A stretch of DNA of 64,000 nucleotides, taken from NCBI GenBank assembly GCA_003116975.1, contig BGKB01000162.1:82500-146499 (forward strand), read 5' to 3'. The translations under genes and the position numbers were made by a program. This stretch comes from Aurantiochytrium sp. KH105 (taxonomy: Eukaryota; Sar; Bigyra; Thraustochytrida; Thraustochytriidae). The notes beneath the pieces were generated by a model. That model did no database searches. It saw only the letters and a program-made list of their open reading frames with translations, and was not told the origin of the DNA. Below, piece by piece: positions 1 through 9,670 of this stretch (position 1 is its first letter; the number at the start of each line of letters is the position of its first letter).

Positions 1-1344
1 GTCTTCACATGGGGGGCGATCCTCCTTTGCGGTTGGTGACTTCGTCGAGGCCCCCGGGTTCTTTGCATCGGGAGACGACTTCGGGTTCTCATCGGAAGTA
101 TCGCCCGAATCGTCGCCGGGGACCTGAGCCGGAGATGGTGACGAGGGTGGCGTGCTTTCCTCGTAGTCGCGAAGTACAATATCAATGATCTCATCCATCT
201 TGTCTTGTACATTTTCCGGAACACGAAATGTTGTGAGGAAGCGGAGCACGCGGAGATCATTTGGTACACAACGATCTCTGCCATCTAGAACTGCGTTGGC
301 TTTCATCACACGCACAGCCTTGACTAAAAAGGTGCGATCGGAAAGCAGCGAGTTTGACTCGTCAAGCCTGTACTTGCTACGAAGAGTACGCAGAAACGTA
401 AGTAGCACTTGCTTGGACGGTTCACCCAATACTACACATGGGACGAGTTTGCATGCCTCTTCAAGCGTCTCACGGCCGATGCGGCGCACCCTGCGGTCTT
501 CCACATCGGCCTGTGAAAGACCGTAGAGATCGATCACACGTTCTGCTGATTCCCAATCGTCGCCCTGAACGAGTCCGTTCGCACGCACTTGCAACGTGAA
601 GCGATCGAGGTTGGCTGGATCAAGCGGTTCGGCAAAGTAAGCATCGTCCGTGGCCGGATTACTGCTCGCAATCGCAGAGTACAAAGGTAGTTTGTCCTTG
701 GAAGAACCGAACTTGCGCTCGTTAAGGATGCGCAACAACACATTCAAAGCTTCGCCTGGGGCTCGACTGATGTCATCGAGAACACAGATTTCGCTCGTAA
801 GGATACCGCCAGGGATGATGTCCTGCCGAATGACCTCGCCGCCCGTGGCTTCGTCCCTGTCGCGCACAATGACGCTATCACCAACGAGCTCTGCAAGACG
901 CGTGTCGCGGTGCATCTGGTACATGAAGACCTCGAGACCGGTGCTTTCGCTGATGATTTCGGACATCATGGTCTTGGCAACGCCCGGCGGGCCTTCAAGA
1001 TAGACGTGCTCTTTGGCAAGAAGGCCGAGCAGCATGGCCTCTTTAACGTCTTTATGGCCAACGACATGCTCGTCCAGAGATACTCTCAGGGTTTGCAAAT
1101 CTTTGGCAACATCTTTGAGGCTGAACTGTTGCTGCTGGTCCTCGTAGCCTTTCTTGCAAGTCTTTTGCGGACGTTTTCCACAGGCTTTTTGCCTTGAGGT
1201 CTCAGTATTTTGTGATGAAAACGCCCGTGCAGCCTCGGGAATCGCCGTCGCCGGTTTCGGCCGCACCAGAATCACTGCGGCGAGTCTCCTCCGCGTTGAG
1301 GCCAGCGACGCCCTCGCCAGTACGGGTGTGGCCCGGCCAAACAT
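1..1344 (-). CDS. Mitochondrial-type MoxR AAA + VWA protein, copy 1 (C-terminus beyond window)
   Basis: The reading frame is open from an ATG at 1344 to the window edge (448 codons, no stop); the nearest upstream in-frame stop is near 1535. The N-terminus (MFGRATPVLARASLASTRRR..) is rich in Arg, Ser and Ala and lacks acids, as in a mitochondrial presequence. A MoxR/RavA-type AAA+ domain follows: Walker A GPPGVAKT, an unusual Walker B VLDDIS (Asp where Glu is usual), and sensor-like SSNPAT. An acidic, Pro/Ser-rich linker reaches the edge. It is a close paralogue of the next gene (2078-4513), matching it almost residue for residue over the AAA region, but the first ~70 residues differ. By analogy with that gene a C-terminal VWA domain should lie outside the window. 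MoxR-VWA pairs act as chaperone or metal-insertion machines in bacteria; the substrate here is unknown. Confidence 0.85.
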   Translation of the reverse strand, partial: MFGRATPVLARASLASTRRRLAAVILVRPKPATAIPEAARAFSSQNTETSRQKACGKRPQKTCKKGYEDQQQQFSLKDVAKDLQTLRVSLDEHVVGHKDVKEAMLLGLLAKEHVYLEGPPGVAKTMMSEIISESTGLEVFMYQMHRDTRLAELVGDSVIVRDRDEATGGEVIRQDIIPGGILTSEICVLDDISRAPGEALNVLLRILNERKFGSSKDKLPLYSAIASSNPATDDAYFAEPLDPANLDRFTLQVRANGLVQGDDWESAERVIDLYGLSQADVEDRRVRRIGRETLEEACKLVPCVVLGEPSKQVLLTFLRTLRSKYRLDESNSLLSDRTFLVKAVRVMKANAVLDGRDRCVPNDLRVLRFLTTFRVPENVQDKMDEIIDIVLRDYEESTPPSSPSPAQVPGDDSGDTSDENPKSSPDAKNPGASTKSPTAKEDRPPCED

Positions 1345-2077
1345 GGTCGTCCGAGGCGAAGCGGTGCTTCGCGACGCGAGCAAGATCCTCGTCCTCTGTT
1401 CTTCTGCGCGCGCGTACTCTCGCCTTGCCTCGCCTCGCCTCGAGCTCGGGACGGTCTTGTCTCGGGCGCGGTTGTCTTGCTTGCGTGTGTTGTACCGCGT
1501 TCCCAAAGACGATGACGCTGCTCGGGCCGCCACTCAACCCGGACGCGCGCGCGAGGAGGCCGACGCCCCCTTGCCGCAGGCCGGGCTGGCGACCTCGCTC
1601 GCGAGGGAAGGGCGCGGGACTTGCTGTTCTGCGGCGCCAAGATGGCTCCGGCGGCGGCACCTGCAGGCGAAGAGGCTTCGGAGCCGCCGCAGGAACGCGC
1701 CAATTTCACACGGAGGGACGCCTTGTGGTACTAGGCTACTAGTACCACAATGTGGAAGCGGCGCATGTGCTCCAGGCCGGCCATGCCGTGGGGATCGGTT
1801 AGGTGGCATAGAAGTGAGAAGGACGTGCGGACACGGTGGCAGCGGCGATGACGGTATGGTTGCCTTGTGTTGATGATTGCGATCTACATGCGATGATGAT
1901 GGTAGGAAAAAATTATCGTCGACTGCTGCAGCAAACGCCAGACTAAGTTATCTTGACTTGTTCATGAAAACGTCTACGTCTGTGACATCGAACATCCTTT
2001 AATGTTCGATGCACTTCACCATGGTGTGTGGCGGGTGTATGAATACTAGCTTGTCTAAAAATCTAATTCATCTGGCT
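1345..2077. other. Spacer between the two MoxR-VWA genes
   Basis: No gene is supported in this 733-bp stretch. It should hold the promoter of copy 1 and the 3' end of copy 2. It is GC-rich near 1400-1700, with short CTCGCCT-type runs, and contains a perfect 12-bp inverted repeat at 1723-1750. Open frames here on both strands are compositional. Confidence 0.6.
1723..1750. repeat. Perfect 12-bp inverted repeat with 4-nt spacer
   Basis: TTGTGGTACTAG at 1723-1734 is followed by GCTA and then its exact reverse complement at 1739-1750. It lies about 380 bp upstream of the copy-1 start codon. It could form a hairpin in RNA or bind a dimeric factor. Confidence 0.8.
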
Positions 2078-4513
2078 TTACGGTTGCGGGTAAAACTTTT
2101 CCGTGTAGCGGCGGAAAAGCGCGGGAATGTGCGAGAGGCGATTGAGGGTCGCCATCTCGGCGGCCTCGGGGCCGTTGGCGTCGAAAAATCGATCGTTTTC
2201 ATCAACGATCCGACGATCGACAACCTTGACGCCTGCGCAATGAATGTCAAAGAAGGCGGCAAAGCGGCTCCCGCCAGTCTGAGTGCTAATGTGATCCAAG
2301 ACTTCCGGACAGCGCTCGTACCCAATGAATACGGTGTGAGTCGCGATCCCGGCGTCCACCGCACTTTGAACCTGATTGCGGAGACGCACATCCCCGCTCG
2401 TTGGCTTGCCGTCCGTGATAAACAGTATGTGCTGATCGCAAGGTCTTGCACGGCCCACTCCCGTGCCGGCATTAGTGCGGCGCGCCATGCCTCCGGCACG
2501 ATCAAACTCCTCGAGGGCAAGATTAAAGGCAGCCTCGTAGTTGGTCTTGCCCGAGCAAGTAACCTCGCCTGCTCGCTGCATCAGCGCACCGTACTCGCGC
2601 GTAAAAAACTTGCCATTTTCCCAGAACGCCTGGACATCCGTGTCGAATTCGGCGTACCCAACGCGCATGCGTTTGCGCCGCGCAAGATCGATGACACGCG
2701 AACATACGAGCGAGCACCAATCGGCCCAAATACCTTCCATCGAAGCCGAAGTATCTCGCAAAATGATAAGACGGCCACCAGCCCCGACTCGCGTGCGACG
2801 ATGGGAGCGTGGAAGCCGTGGAGATGGCATGTCGAACCAGCATGCAAGGTCCGTCGTGTCCGATTCCGATATTGACGAGAGACGCTCCCCTGGACTCCAC
2901 CCGCGAGGGGATCCACCCGAATGAAGCTGGTCGTTCGCCGCGCCGCGGTCGATATTTCCTCGAAGAGATCGCATGATTGGCTCAATATTGTGCGTGCCAA
3001 GGTCCATGTTCAGCGAACGCTGACGCTCGGGCCTACGCTGCGTCTGACCTGGGCTTCCGCTTTCCTCATTTTCCTGCGTCCGCATCTGCGGTTCGCCATC
3101 TTCGCCCTGCGTATCATTGTGATCATTGGCGCCGCTCGATTCGTCAGGGACATCGTGCTGCTTCGACGAAGCAGATTCGTCCGTTTCCTGCTGTCCATTC
3201 TCATCGGGGCTCTCTGCACCACTCGGTGGGGCATTATCCGATGCACGTGGTGAACTCCCCTTTGGCGAGTCGTCATTGCTTCCCATATCGGGGGACGACT
3301 TAGAATCTGGAAATGCTTCGCCGTCGGGTCCACCTGAGTCGTCGCCAGGATTTTGCGGAGGAGGTGAGATGGGTGGTGTGGTCTCTTCGTAATCGCGAAT
3401 CACTGCATCGATGATCTCATCAATCTTGTCCTGCACACCCTCCGGAACACGAAATGTTGTTAGGTAACGAAGCACATAGAGATCTCTTGGCTCGCAGCGA
3501 TATCTGCCGTGCAGAACGGCGTTCGCTTTCATTACACGCACGGCCTTGACCAAAAAGGTGCGATCGGAAAGCAGCGAGTTTGACTCGTCGAGTCTAAATT
3601 GACTCCGAAGAATCCGCAAGAGAGAGAGAAGAACTTGCTTTGGGGGCTCACCCAATAGAACGTATGGAACGAGGTCGCACGCCTCTTCGAGCGTCTCGCG
3701 GCCAATGCGACGCACGCTGCGGTCTTCCACGTCAGCTTGCGAAAGACCGTAGAGATCGATCACACGTTCTGCCGATTCCCAATCATTGTTTTGCACCAGT
3801 CCGTTTGCGCGCACCTGCAGCGTAAAACGATCGAGATTGGCAGGGTCAAGCGGTTCGGCAAAGTAGGCATCATCTGTGGCCGGATTACTGCTCGCAATCG
3901 CAGAGTACAAAGGTAGTTTGTCGGGGGAGGTACCGAACTTGCGTTCGTTGAGGATGCGCAACAATACATTCAAAGCTTCGCCTGGAGCTCGACTGATGTC
4001 ATCGAGAACACAGATTTCGCTCGTAAGGATACCGCCCGGAATGATGTCCTGCCGAATGACCTCGCCGCCGGTGGTCGCGTCACGGTCGCGCACAATGACG
4101 CTATCGCCTACGAGCTCCGCAAGACGCGTGTCGCGGTGCATTTGATACATGAAGACCTCGAGACCGGTGCTTTCGCTGATGATTTCGGACATCATGGTCT
4201 TGGCAACGCCCGGCGGGCCTTCGAGGTAGACGTGCTCTTTGGCAAGAAGGCCGAGCAGCATAGCCTTTTTAACGTCATTATGACCAATGACATGCTCGTC
4301 CAGAGAAACTCGCAAGGTTTGCAGATTCTTGGAAACGTCCTCGAGAGCAAGAAGTCTCTCTGCAAGACCTTTTTCCCTGAACCCTTTTCCAGTATCGCGC
4401 TTTTGTGCAAGTCCTCGTGTCGCAAACGGTGCACGTAAGGCATTTCTCCAAACTAGCATCTTTGCCTGTTGCCGTCTGAAGGCGACCTTGGGCGTCGAAA
4501 CTCGGGGCAACAT
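2078..4513 (-). CDS. Mitochondrial-type MoxR AAA + VWA protein, copy 2
   Basis: An 811-residue protein from the ATG at 4513; the open frame extends further up but only through a TTG. A later ATG at 4459 is an alternative. The N-terminus (MLPRVSTPKVAFRRQQAK..) resembles a mitochondrial presequence. The AAA+ domain has Walker A GPPGVAKT at about residues 99-106 and Walker B VLDD at about 169-172, Asp replacing the usual Glu. A long, highly acidic Ser/Pro/Gln linker follows. The C-terminal ~230 residues are a VWA domain with an intact MIDAS: DTSAS (about 587-591), the Thr of SGKTNY and the Asp of ITDGKPT. This puts a RavA-like motor and a ViaA-like metal-binding partner in one chain. It recalls Mg-chelatase D/I and VWA8 but is much shorter than VWA8. 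Function is inferred only. It faces the exocyst gene across 401 bp. Confidence 0.88.
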   Translation of the reverse strand: MLPRVSTPKVAFRRQQAKMLVWRNALRAPFATRGLAQKRDTGKGFREKGLAERLLALEDVSKNLQTLRVSLDEHVIGHNDVKKAMLLGLLAKEHVYLEGPPGVAKTMMSEIISESTGLEVFMYQMHRDTRLAELVGDSVIVRDRDATTGGEVIRQDIIPGGILTSEICVLDDISRAPGEALNVLLRILNERKFGTSPDKLPLYSAIASSNPATDDAYFAEPLDPANLDRFTLQVRANGLVQNNDWESAERVIDLYGLSQADVEDRSVRRIGRETLEEACDLVPYVLLGEPPKQVLLSLLRILRSQFRLDESNSLLSDRTFLVKAVRVMKANAVLHGRYRCEPRDLYVLRYLTTFRVPEGVQDKIDEIIDAVIRDYEETTPPISPPPQNPGDDSGGPDGEAFPDSKSSPDMGSNDDSPKGSSPRASDNAPPSGAESPDENGQQETDESASSKQHDVPDESSGANDHNDTQGEDGEPQMRTQENEESGSPGQTQRRPERQRSLNMDLGTHNIEPIMRSLRGNIDRGAANDQLHSGGSPRGWSPGERLSSISESDTTDLACWFDMPSPRLPRSHRRTRVGAGGRLIILRDTSASMEGIWADWCSLVCSRVIDLARRKRMRVGYAEFDTDVQAFWENGKFFTREYGALMQRAGEVTCSGKTNYEAAFNLALEEFDRAGGMARRTNAGTGVGRARPCDQHILFITDGKPTSGDVRLRNQVQSAVDAGIATHTVFIGYERCPEVLDHISTQTGGSRFAAFFDIHCAGVKVVDRRIVDENDRFFDANGPEAAEMATLNRLSHIPALFRRYTEKFYPQP

Positions 4514-4914
4514 GTCGCCAACGTGACCAAGCAAGCTTCCTCCCGCTTCTGGGCGTCCTTGCCAGCGTCTAGACCGCAGCCAGACCCGAGGTCTAGTGCT
4601 CAAAGAACTTGGAGTCTACTGCTCGCGCAAGTCGCGCAACATTACTCGCTCGCTCCATCGCAATCGTCTCAAATGTGCCGTTTCGCAAGGGCCACATTCG
4701 TGGACGTGTGAGGCTCGTAGATGATCTCTCTCCTACGCAGCGAGCGACACCTCCAAGAGCAACAACGCCTGGGCAGATCCTCGACGCCTGAGACGCCGCC
4801 GAAGAGCCTTTGGCTGCGCGCGAGACTGGGACGCTCGTGCGGAGAGCCCGTGCCGAACGCGAGCGCTCGAGAGCAGCCGAAATCTTCGAGAAAAGGGGCG
4901 CAGACAAAGAGAAG
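4514..4914. promoter_or_regulatory. Divergent promoter region, MoxR-VWA copy 2 / EXO84-like
   Basis: A 401-bp spacer between two divergently transcribed genes. It must carry both 5' flanks. No TATA-like element or other known motif stands out. Confidence 0.45.
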
Positions 4915-7734
4915 ATGGTGGCACTAACCAAGGTCTCCGTGTCGAGGTCGACTCCTGCCGCGGGGACAGCGGCCGCTGGACAGCTAGGAACGCAGCAGAC
5001 GGGCGACGCGGCGGGAAGACGCGTGGCGTCGAGTCTTGATGACTTTGCAGACGAACTGGATCCGGAACTGGAGGTGTTTAGCACGAAAGGGTTCGACACC
5101 AAGGCTTTTACAAGGTCGTTCTACGAACAACACACGGAGGCGCAAGCCAAGACATTTTGCCTGCAATTGCTCGAACAACGAGGTAAAGCGAGCGACCTCT
5201 TGCAACGCAAGGTCTTTCGACATTATCCGAAGTTTATCGAGTCTGCCTCCGACCTGCGCAAAATGGATGCTGGGCTCTCTGAGCTGCGTCGCGGCCTCGG
5301 CAAGACGGAGTTTGTCTTGCAGAGTATTCAGGTAGCAGCGAGCAACCTCGAGCGACTGCGTACCTTTGAAGAAAAACGTCTCGAAATTGCCCATCGTCGC
5401 GAAAAGGAAAGGCGTAAGCTTGTCAAGCTTTCCAGCGTCGCAGGCTCAGCATCGGCCGACGAGATGCAAAACTCTGCTACAAATAGTGGCCTAGGTCGCA
5501 GCAATGGCGCGGCACAAGGAGGGAGCAGACTCGACACTGAAGCACTGGCCGCATCCTTGGAGGTATCGCGGTTCAAGAAGGTGCAATCACTTTACAGCGA
5601 TGCGTCCTTTCCTCTGGCCTGGCTCATTGAGGCACCAGACAAACTTCGTCTTTTGCTCCACAGCGAGGCCTATGAGGATGCTGTGGCTCTTGTCAACCGC
5701 GTCCGCAAGGTTGACGTGGACAAGTTTCAGAGTGATCTTGAGGCCAAGTTGCAAAACGGCGAGCAAGTCGACACGTATATGTTGGACGAGAAGCTCTGGG
5801 CACTTTACTACGCGATCCGCATCGTCGAAGAGGAGGCTGAGAGCTTTTTAGACGAGCTACTCCAGCTTTTGGAGCGAAACCAGCCTCGTCTCGGCGGCAG
5901 GGTTCTCGCCGATGGAAAGAGTTCCAAGACGCAGAAACAGCAGCAGCAGCAATTTGCAAGGCATCCCGTGGAGCTCATTTCCGCGCTGGGTCAACCGGTA
6001 GTAGCCTGTCGCGGCTACCTACGAGGGCGTCGTCGGTTTATTCGCGAGGTTTCGGACGAGGTCATTTACGGCCCGCTTGCCACCGAGCCTGAACAGTGCA
6101 TTCTCGAGCTCGCGCAGGGCGTTTTTGGCGCAATTCTGGAAACAAGCATGGAGTTCCGGAGTCTTTTCGCCGAAACGCAGGCACGTTCCAAGTCCAACTC
6201 GAACAATGGCGCCAAGGTCGACGCTGTGAATGCGGTCCCAGACACCTTGCAACCTCTTTTTGTGGTCTGGGCGCATGAAGAAGCAACACGATTTTGCACA
6301 AATTTTGTACGCTTTCTAATTCCAGGATTTCAGGAAAGCTCTAGTGCGGGTACTGGCGGCATGACATCTTACGAACTCGATCTCTACGATGACGCAACCG
6401 TGGATGACGAAGAGCGGGAGCTTTTACTTGGGGATGACCTCAATGCGCTGGCGATGAAAGGCATTCCCTTTGCTTCCGAAAAGGGCGGTCTGGAATCACA
6501 CGTATCCCTGAGCAGCGCGCAGTGGACGAGTTTGGGAACTTGCTTGCGTTGGAGTTTGCTGCTGTGCAGACGCTTAGAAAAGGAGGATGTGCCACTGAGC
6601 TTTGTGCTCGCGCGGCAGCTGGGCGGTCCCCTCCTCTCCGCAGTGAATGCGCTGTTTGCCAACGCAGAGAAGGCGCTTCGAACGCAGCTGCGTCGCGAGA
6701 CTTGGCAAGCGGAGCAGCTCCGTGTAGAGGGTCGAATTGCGAACGAGGAGGCTGGCCTCACACTCACCGCCAGCGGTCAAACGGCGTACTCTGTGGTTGG
6801 AACAATTCTCGAGCGCGTCAAGCAGATCTACAAGAGGAGCTACGCGACACGTACCGCGACCCTCGAGGCACGAATTGTCGAAGGCCTTGTGGGCTTGCTG
6901 GGCGTTTACTTGGACAATCTGGTTCATGCTGCCGGAGCCTGGCCGGCCAAGCTCGATGGCTCACGAGACAAATTCGAAGAGTTTATTCTGGCCCAATCGC
7001 GGCGTGGGGAATCCTATCAAGGTATTTGCACCAAGATTGAGCGACCTCTCACATATCGTGAAAAACGTTGCGTGACGATTCTCATGAGTGGTCCGTATTC
7101 AAACGCGCAGCTGCTGGGCATGATCGCGGACGCTCTCTATGTTTCGACAGATCTTAGCACGCGCGCCGTGGAGAATTTTGAGAAACTCTTTAAGCGTCGC
7201 GTTCGCACGCTGCGCAAATTCCTTTCAAGCGTGCGTTCGTTGGACAATGATGAGTCTCCATGGCGCATGCTTTGCGATGCTTTTGTGACACGGAACGCAA
7301 ACAGTTTTCTCGAGGACGTGTTGCAGTGGAGTCAGTTCAATTACAGTTCTGGCCAGCGGGTCGACGCAGTCCAAGAGGATCGCGCCGCAGTCAGTCCGAA
7401 CTTTGAACGCCTTGCCAACGTCCTTGCGGACCTGAAAAACCTGGGCACCAAGATTCTTGGAGGCCATTCCTGCGCACTTGACATGGTTGCTTCGATTGTG
7501 GAACACATGATCGATAAGCTTGAGGCCGATGGGATGCCCTCTGCGATCTTTGGTCCTGTCGACGGCCCTACCAACAGCAAGCGTCTTGCAGCGGACTTGC
7601 ACCTCCTTTTGCAACTTCCACAGACTCTTTTGCAGAGGCAACCTTCTGAAGAGGCGACAGCCAAGGTAGAAAGCATCCTGCAAAAGACGGGGGCTTACGC
7701 AGCCCTTGCCCGGCCGGCAGCAAAGCAAGGGTGA
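4915..7734 (+). CDS. EXO84/Vps51-like exocyst subunit
   Basis: A 939-residue protein. The ATG at 4915 (GAAGATGG) is chosen because the open frame upstream has only a TTG and this context recurs at other starts in the window. After a low-complexity N-terminus, residues ~55-160 (DDFADELDPELEVF.. to ..ELRRGLGKTEFVLQSIQ) match the Vps51/EXO84 N-terminal pattern: a DxFxxxxF-like helix, then a coiled coil used for assembly of tethering complexes. The remaining ~780 residues are mostly helical, as in CATCHR-family subunits. A Gln run lies near residue 345. EXO84 (exocyst component 8) helps tether secretory vesicles to the plasma membrane. Another CATCHR subunit (GARP or COG) remains possible. Confidence 0.6.
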   Translation: MVALTKVSVSRSTPAAGTAAAGQLGTQQTGDAAGRRVASSLDDFADELDPELEVFSTKGFDTKAFTRSFYEQHTEAQAKTFCLQLLEQRGKASDLLQRKVFRHYPKFIESASDLRKMDAGLSELRRGLGKTEFVLQSIQVAASNLERLRTFEEKRLEIAHRREKERRKLVKLSSVAGSASADEMQNSATNSGLGRSNGAAQGGSRLDTEALAASLEVSRFKKVQSLYSDASFPLAWLIEAPDKLRLLLHSEAYEDAVALVNRVRKVDVDKFQSDLEAKLQNGEQVDTYMLDEKLWALYYAIRIVEEEAESFLDELLQLLERNQPRLGGRVLADGKSSKTQKQQQQQFARHPVELISALGQPVVACRGYLRGRRRFIREVSDEVIYGPLATEPEQCILELAQGVFGAILETSMEFRSLFAETQARSKSNSNNGAKVDAVNAVPDTLQPLFVVWAHEEATRFCTNFVRFLIPGFQESSSAGTGGMTSYELDLYDDATVDDEERELLLGDDLNALAMKGIPFASEKGGLESHVSLSSAQWTSLGTCLRWSLLLCRRLEKEDVPLSFVLARQLGGPLLSAVNALFANAEKALRTQLRRETWQAEQLRVEGRIANEEAGLTLTASGQTAYSVVGTILERVKQIYKRSYATRTATLEARIVEGLVGLLGVYLDNLVHAAGAWPAKLDGSRDKFEEFILAQSRRGESYQGICTKIERPLTYREKRCVTILMSGPYSNAQLLGMIADALYVSTDLSTRAVENFEKLFKRRVRTLRKFLSSVRSLDNDESPWRMLCDAFVTRNANSFLEDVLQWSQFNYSSGQRVDAVQEDRAAVSPNFERLANVLADLKNLGTKILGGHSCALDMVASIVEHMIDKLEADGMPSAIFGPVDGPTNSKRLAADLHLLLQLPQTLLQRQPSEEATAKVESILQKTGAYAALARPAAKQG

Positions 7735-7903
7735 AGGAAAAAGCAGGAGAGAAAGATGTATTTTCCGTCTCTCATCCTGATGATCTTTGTATAGTAAGTT
7801 TAAAAAAGTAGTCTAACCCTTTATATCGTTCGAGAGAGTCAGATATTGATTGATAAATACTCTTGTCAGCTGCAGGCACATCGAGACGCTCAAATTCTTA
7901 CCA

Positions 7904-9670
7904 TTATCTTGGTCTTGCATCCGATGACATATCTTCAATGATAATCGATCCTATCCCAAAAAGTACAATTGCGGTCTGCACACCCACTTGGAGCGCATGA
8001 GCTTTGGCTGGGCCCGAATCCAGGACCGTTTGCGGGTTGATGCAACGCTCAAGAAGTGGATCCCAGCCCCTCGCTATCTTGGAAGCATTGTTTTTACAAT
8101 CCATGAGCTCGTCGAGGACATCGAAACCAGTTAGACCACCCGAAGAGACTGGCGCTGGCTGCAACGCGCGCACAACAGAATCCAGTGCGCTGGCGAGAAT
8201 CTCTGCTGAGGAAGCGTGCGCCGCAGTAGGCGCCTCTTTGGCCCAAACTTGCCGTAGACGGGTCGCAAGTGCCAATTCAGTTGCTCCCGCGCCAAGCAGC
8301 GCAAAAGGGTTGTGCACAAAGGCTTTGAGCATGACGATTGCACGTTGCGCCACGACGCGAAGTTCGTCGGCTGCAGCTTCGTCGGGAGCACAAAGCACAA
8401 CCGAGGCGACGCGAGCACCGCGCGAACCTGCCTGAACACGAAGGAGACGTTTTCCTGAGCCTGAACGCAGGACCTCGACGGCACCAACGTTGCCGAGGTG
8501 AGTGACGTCGAGGGCAGAAGATCCCGCAGCAAGCACCGCTGCGGATCGAAAAACGTGAGCTCCAGTAAGTTCCTGAACAGCAGCGAGATGCGTTGCAGAG
8601 ACTCTTTCGACAGCAATGATGCCGCGCTCGAGCAGATGCATACGAAGCCATGGGTGTATAAGTCGCTGAGAGAAGACATAGCGGACTTCGGCGCCCGGAA
8701 TGTTGACGATGCGATCCGCAAGCTTGGCCAAAAGTTTCGTTTCTGCATCACGCGCTGTCCACTCTGTACTCCTTTGATTTGCTGCGGCTGATGATTCGTA
8801 CGACTCGGTCGTAAGTGCGAATCCGACATCGACTTCGTCTCCTGAAAGCAAAAGGGAGGTGCTAAAGAGAATGACGTGCCCGGCACTTGAACCGTGCTCT
8901 CGTTGATACTGCGCAAGGCGATTCCAAATTGCTGGCGCGAGTGGTATATCCAAGACAAGCTCGCTGCGAAGAGCGCGCGATGCGAGCACAGGCTCTCCTG
9001 GATTCACGACAAGTTTGAGCCCAGAGGAGATGCGACCTTGGGCATCAACATTCAAGGAAACGAGAAACGCATCAAGGAGGACTTGCGAAACATGTCGCGC
9101 TTCGTTCGTGCATGGATTCCACGCAATGCATGCATGCTTTGTGGCCATGGCCGTCTCGAGGAGTCCACGAAGAGTCTCCCTGTCGCTCAGTTTGACCTCT
9201 TGACGTAGGAAAAGCAGGGCTCCAGAACCAGGATGCAAGTCGCTCGCACTTTGGGCCAGCGCCCATTCTAGACCCGCGCGCAATGCACGAGGTTCCAAGC
9301 CGCGGTCGTGGGCCTGTCGCAGCGTCTCGGTCGCAATTAGAGTCGCAAGGAGGCCCGCATCTCCATGCGCGCGCTCCTGCGCAGCCAGCAATTGTAGAGC
9401 AAGCCGTAATGCTGGGTCACGTTCATGTAGACTTTGGCGCAGACTCGCTGCGCGCGCCAAGACAGTGGGCGAGCAGTTGCTCTTGACGCCGTTGGCGTCG
9501 GGTCCGATCCACTCGCCAGCTCCTGCCGGGCCAAAGCAGTGGCGGGCCAGGGTCGAAAGGCGCGAAGCCGCCGCCAAGATTTCCGACCTCGCCACCGTCC
9601 CGGTTGCGAGGCGCTGGGCGGAGTTTCCTTGTGGCGGACGCGCACGCGTGCGTGTGCGTGCAGAAGACAT
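7904..9670 (-). CDS. MKKS: BBS6/MKKS-like chaperonin
   Basis: A 588-residue group-II-chaperonin relative. The ATG at 9670 is the first in frame; a longer frame starts only with GTG. Several segments follow the BBS6 pattern: SQRLIHPWLRMHLLERGIIA, then FALLGAGATELALATRLR in the C-terminal equatorial domain, and a terminal LQVGVQTAIVLFGIGSIIIED. The GDGTT nucleotide-phosphate motif of true CCT subunits is replaced by AHGDAGLLAT, as BBS6 replaces it with SDCGL, so ATP hydrolysis is probably lost. BBS6 with BBS10 and BBS12 assembles the BBSome for ciliary membrane traffic, so this gene implies a flagellated stage. A divergent CCT subunit is a weaker alternative. Confidence 0.78.
   Translation of the reverse strand: MSSARTRTRARPPQGNSAQRLATGTVARSEILAAASRLSTLARHCFGPAGAGEWIGPDANGVKSNCSPTVLARAASLRQSLHERDPALRLALQLLAAQERAHGDAGLLATLIATETLRQAHDRGLEPRALRAGLEWALAQSASDLHPGSGALLFLRQEVKLSDRETLRGLLETAMATKHACIAWNPCTNEARHVSQVLLDAFLVSLNVDAQGRISSGLKLVVNPGEPVLASRALRSELVLDIPLAPAIWNRLAQYQREHGSSAGHVILFSTSLLLSGDEVDVGFALTTESYESSAAANQRSTEWTARDAETKLLAKLADRIVNIPGAEVRYVFSQRLIHPWLRMHLLERGIIAVERVSATHLAAVQELTGAHVFRSAAVLAAGSSALDVTHLGNVGAVEVLRSGSGKRLLRVQAGSRGARVASVVLCAPDEAAADELRVVAQRAIVMLKAFVHNPFALLGAGATELALATRLRQVWAKEAPTAAHASSAEILASALDSVVRALQPAPVSSGGLTGFDVLDELMDCKNNASKIARGWDPLLERCINPQTVLDSGPAKAHALQVGVQTAIVLFGIGSIIIEDMSSDARPR

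Noticed and set aside
1154..1873. Plus-strand 239-codon ORF upstream of MoxR-VWA copy 1
   Set aside because: It overlaps the presequence-coding part of copy 1 on the opposite strand and has no recognisable features.
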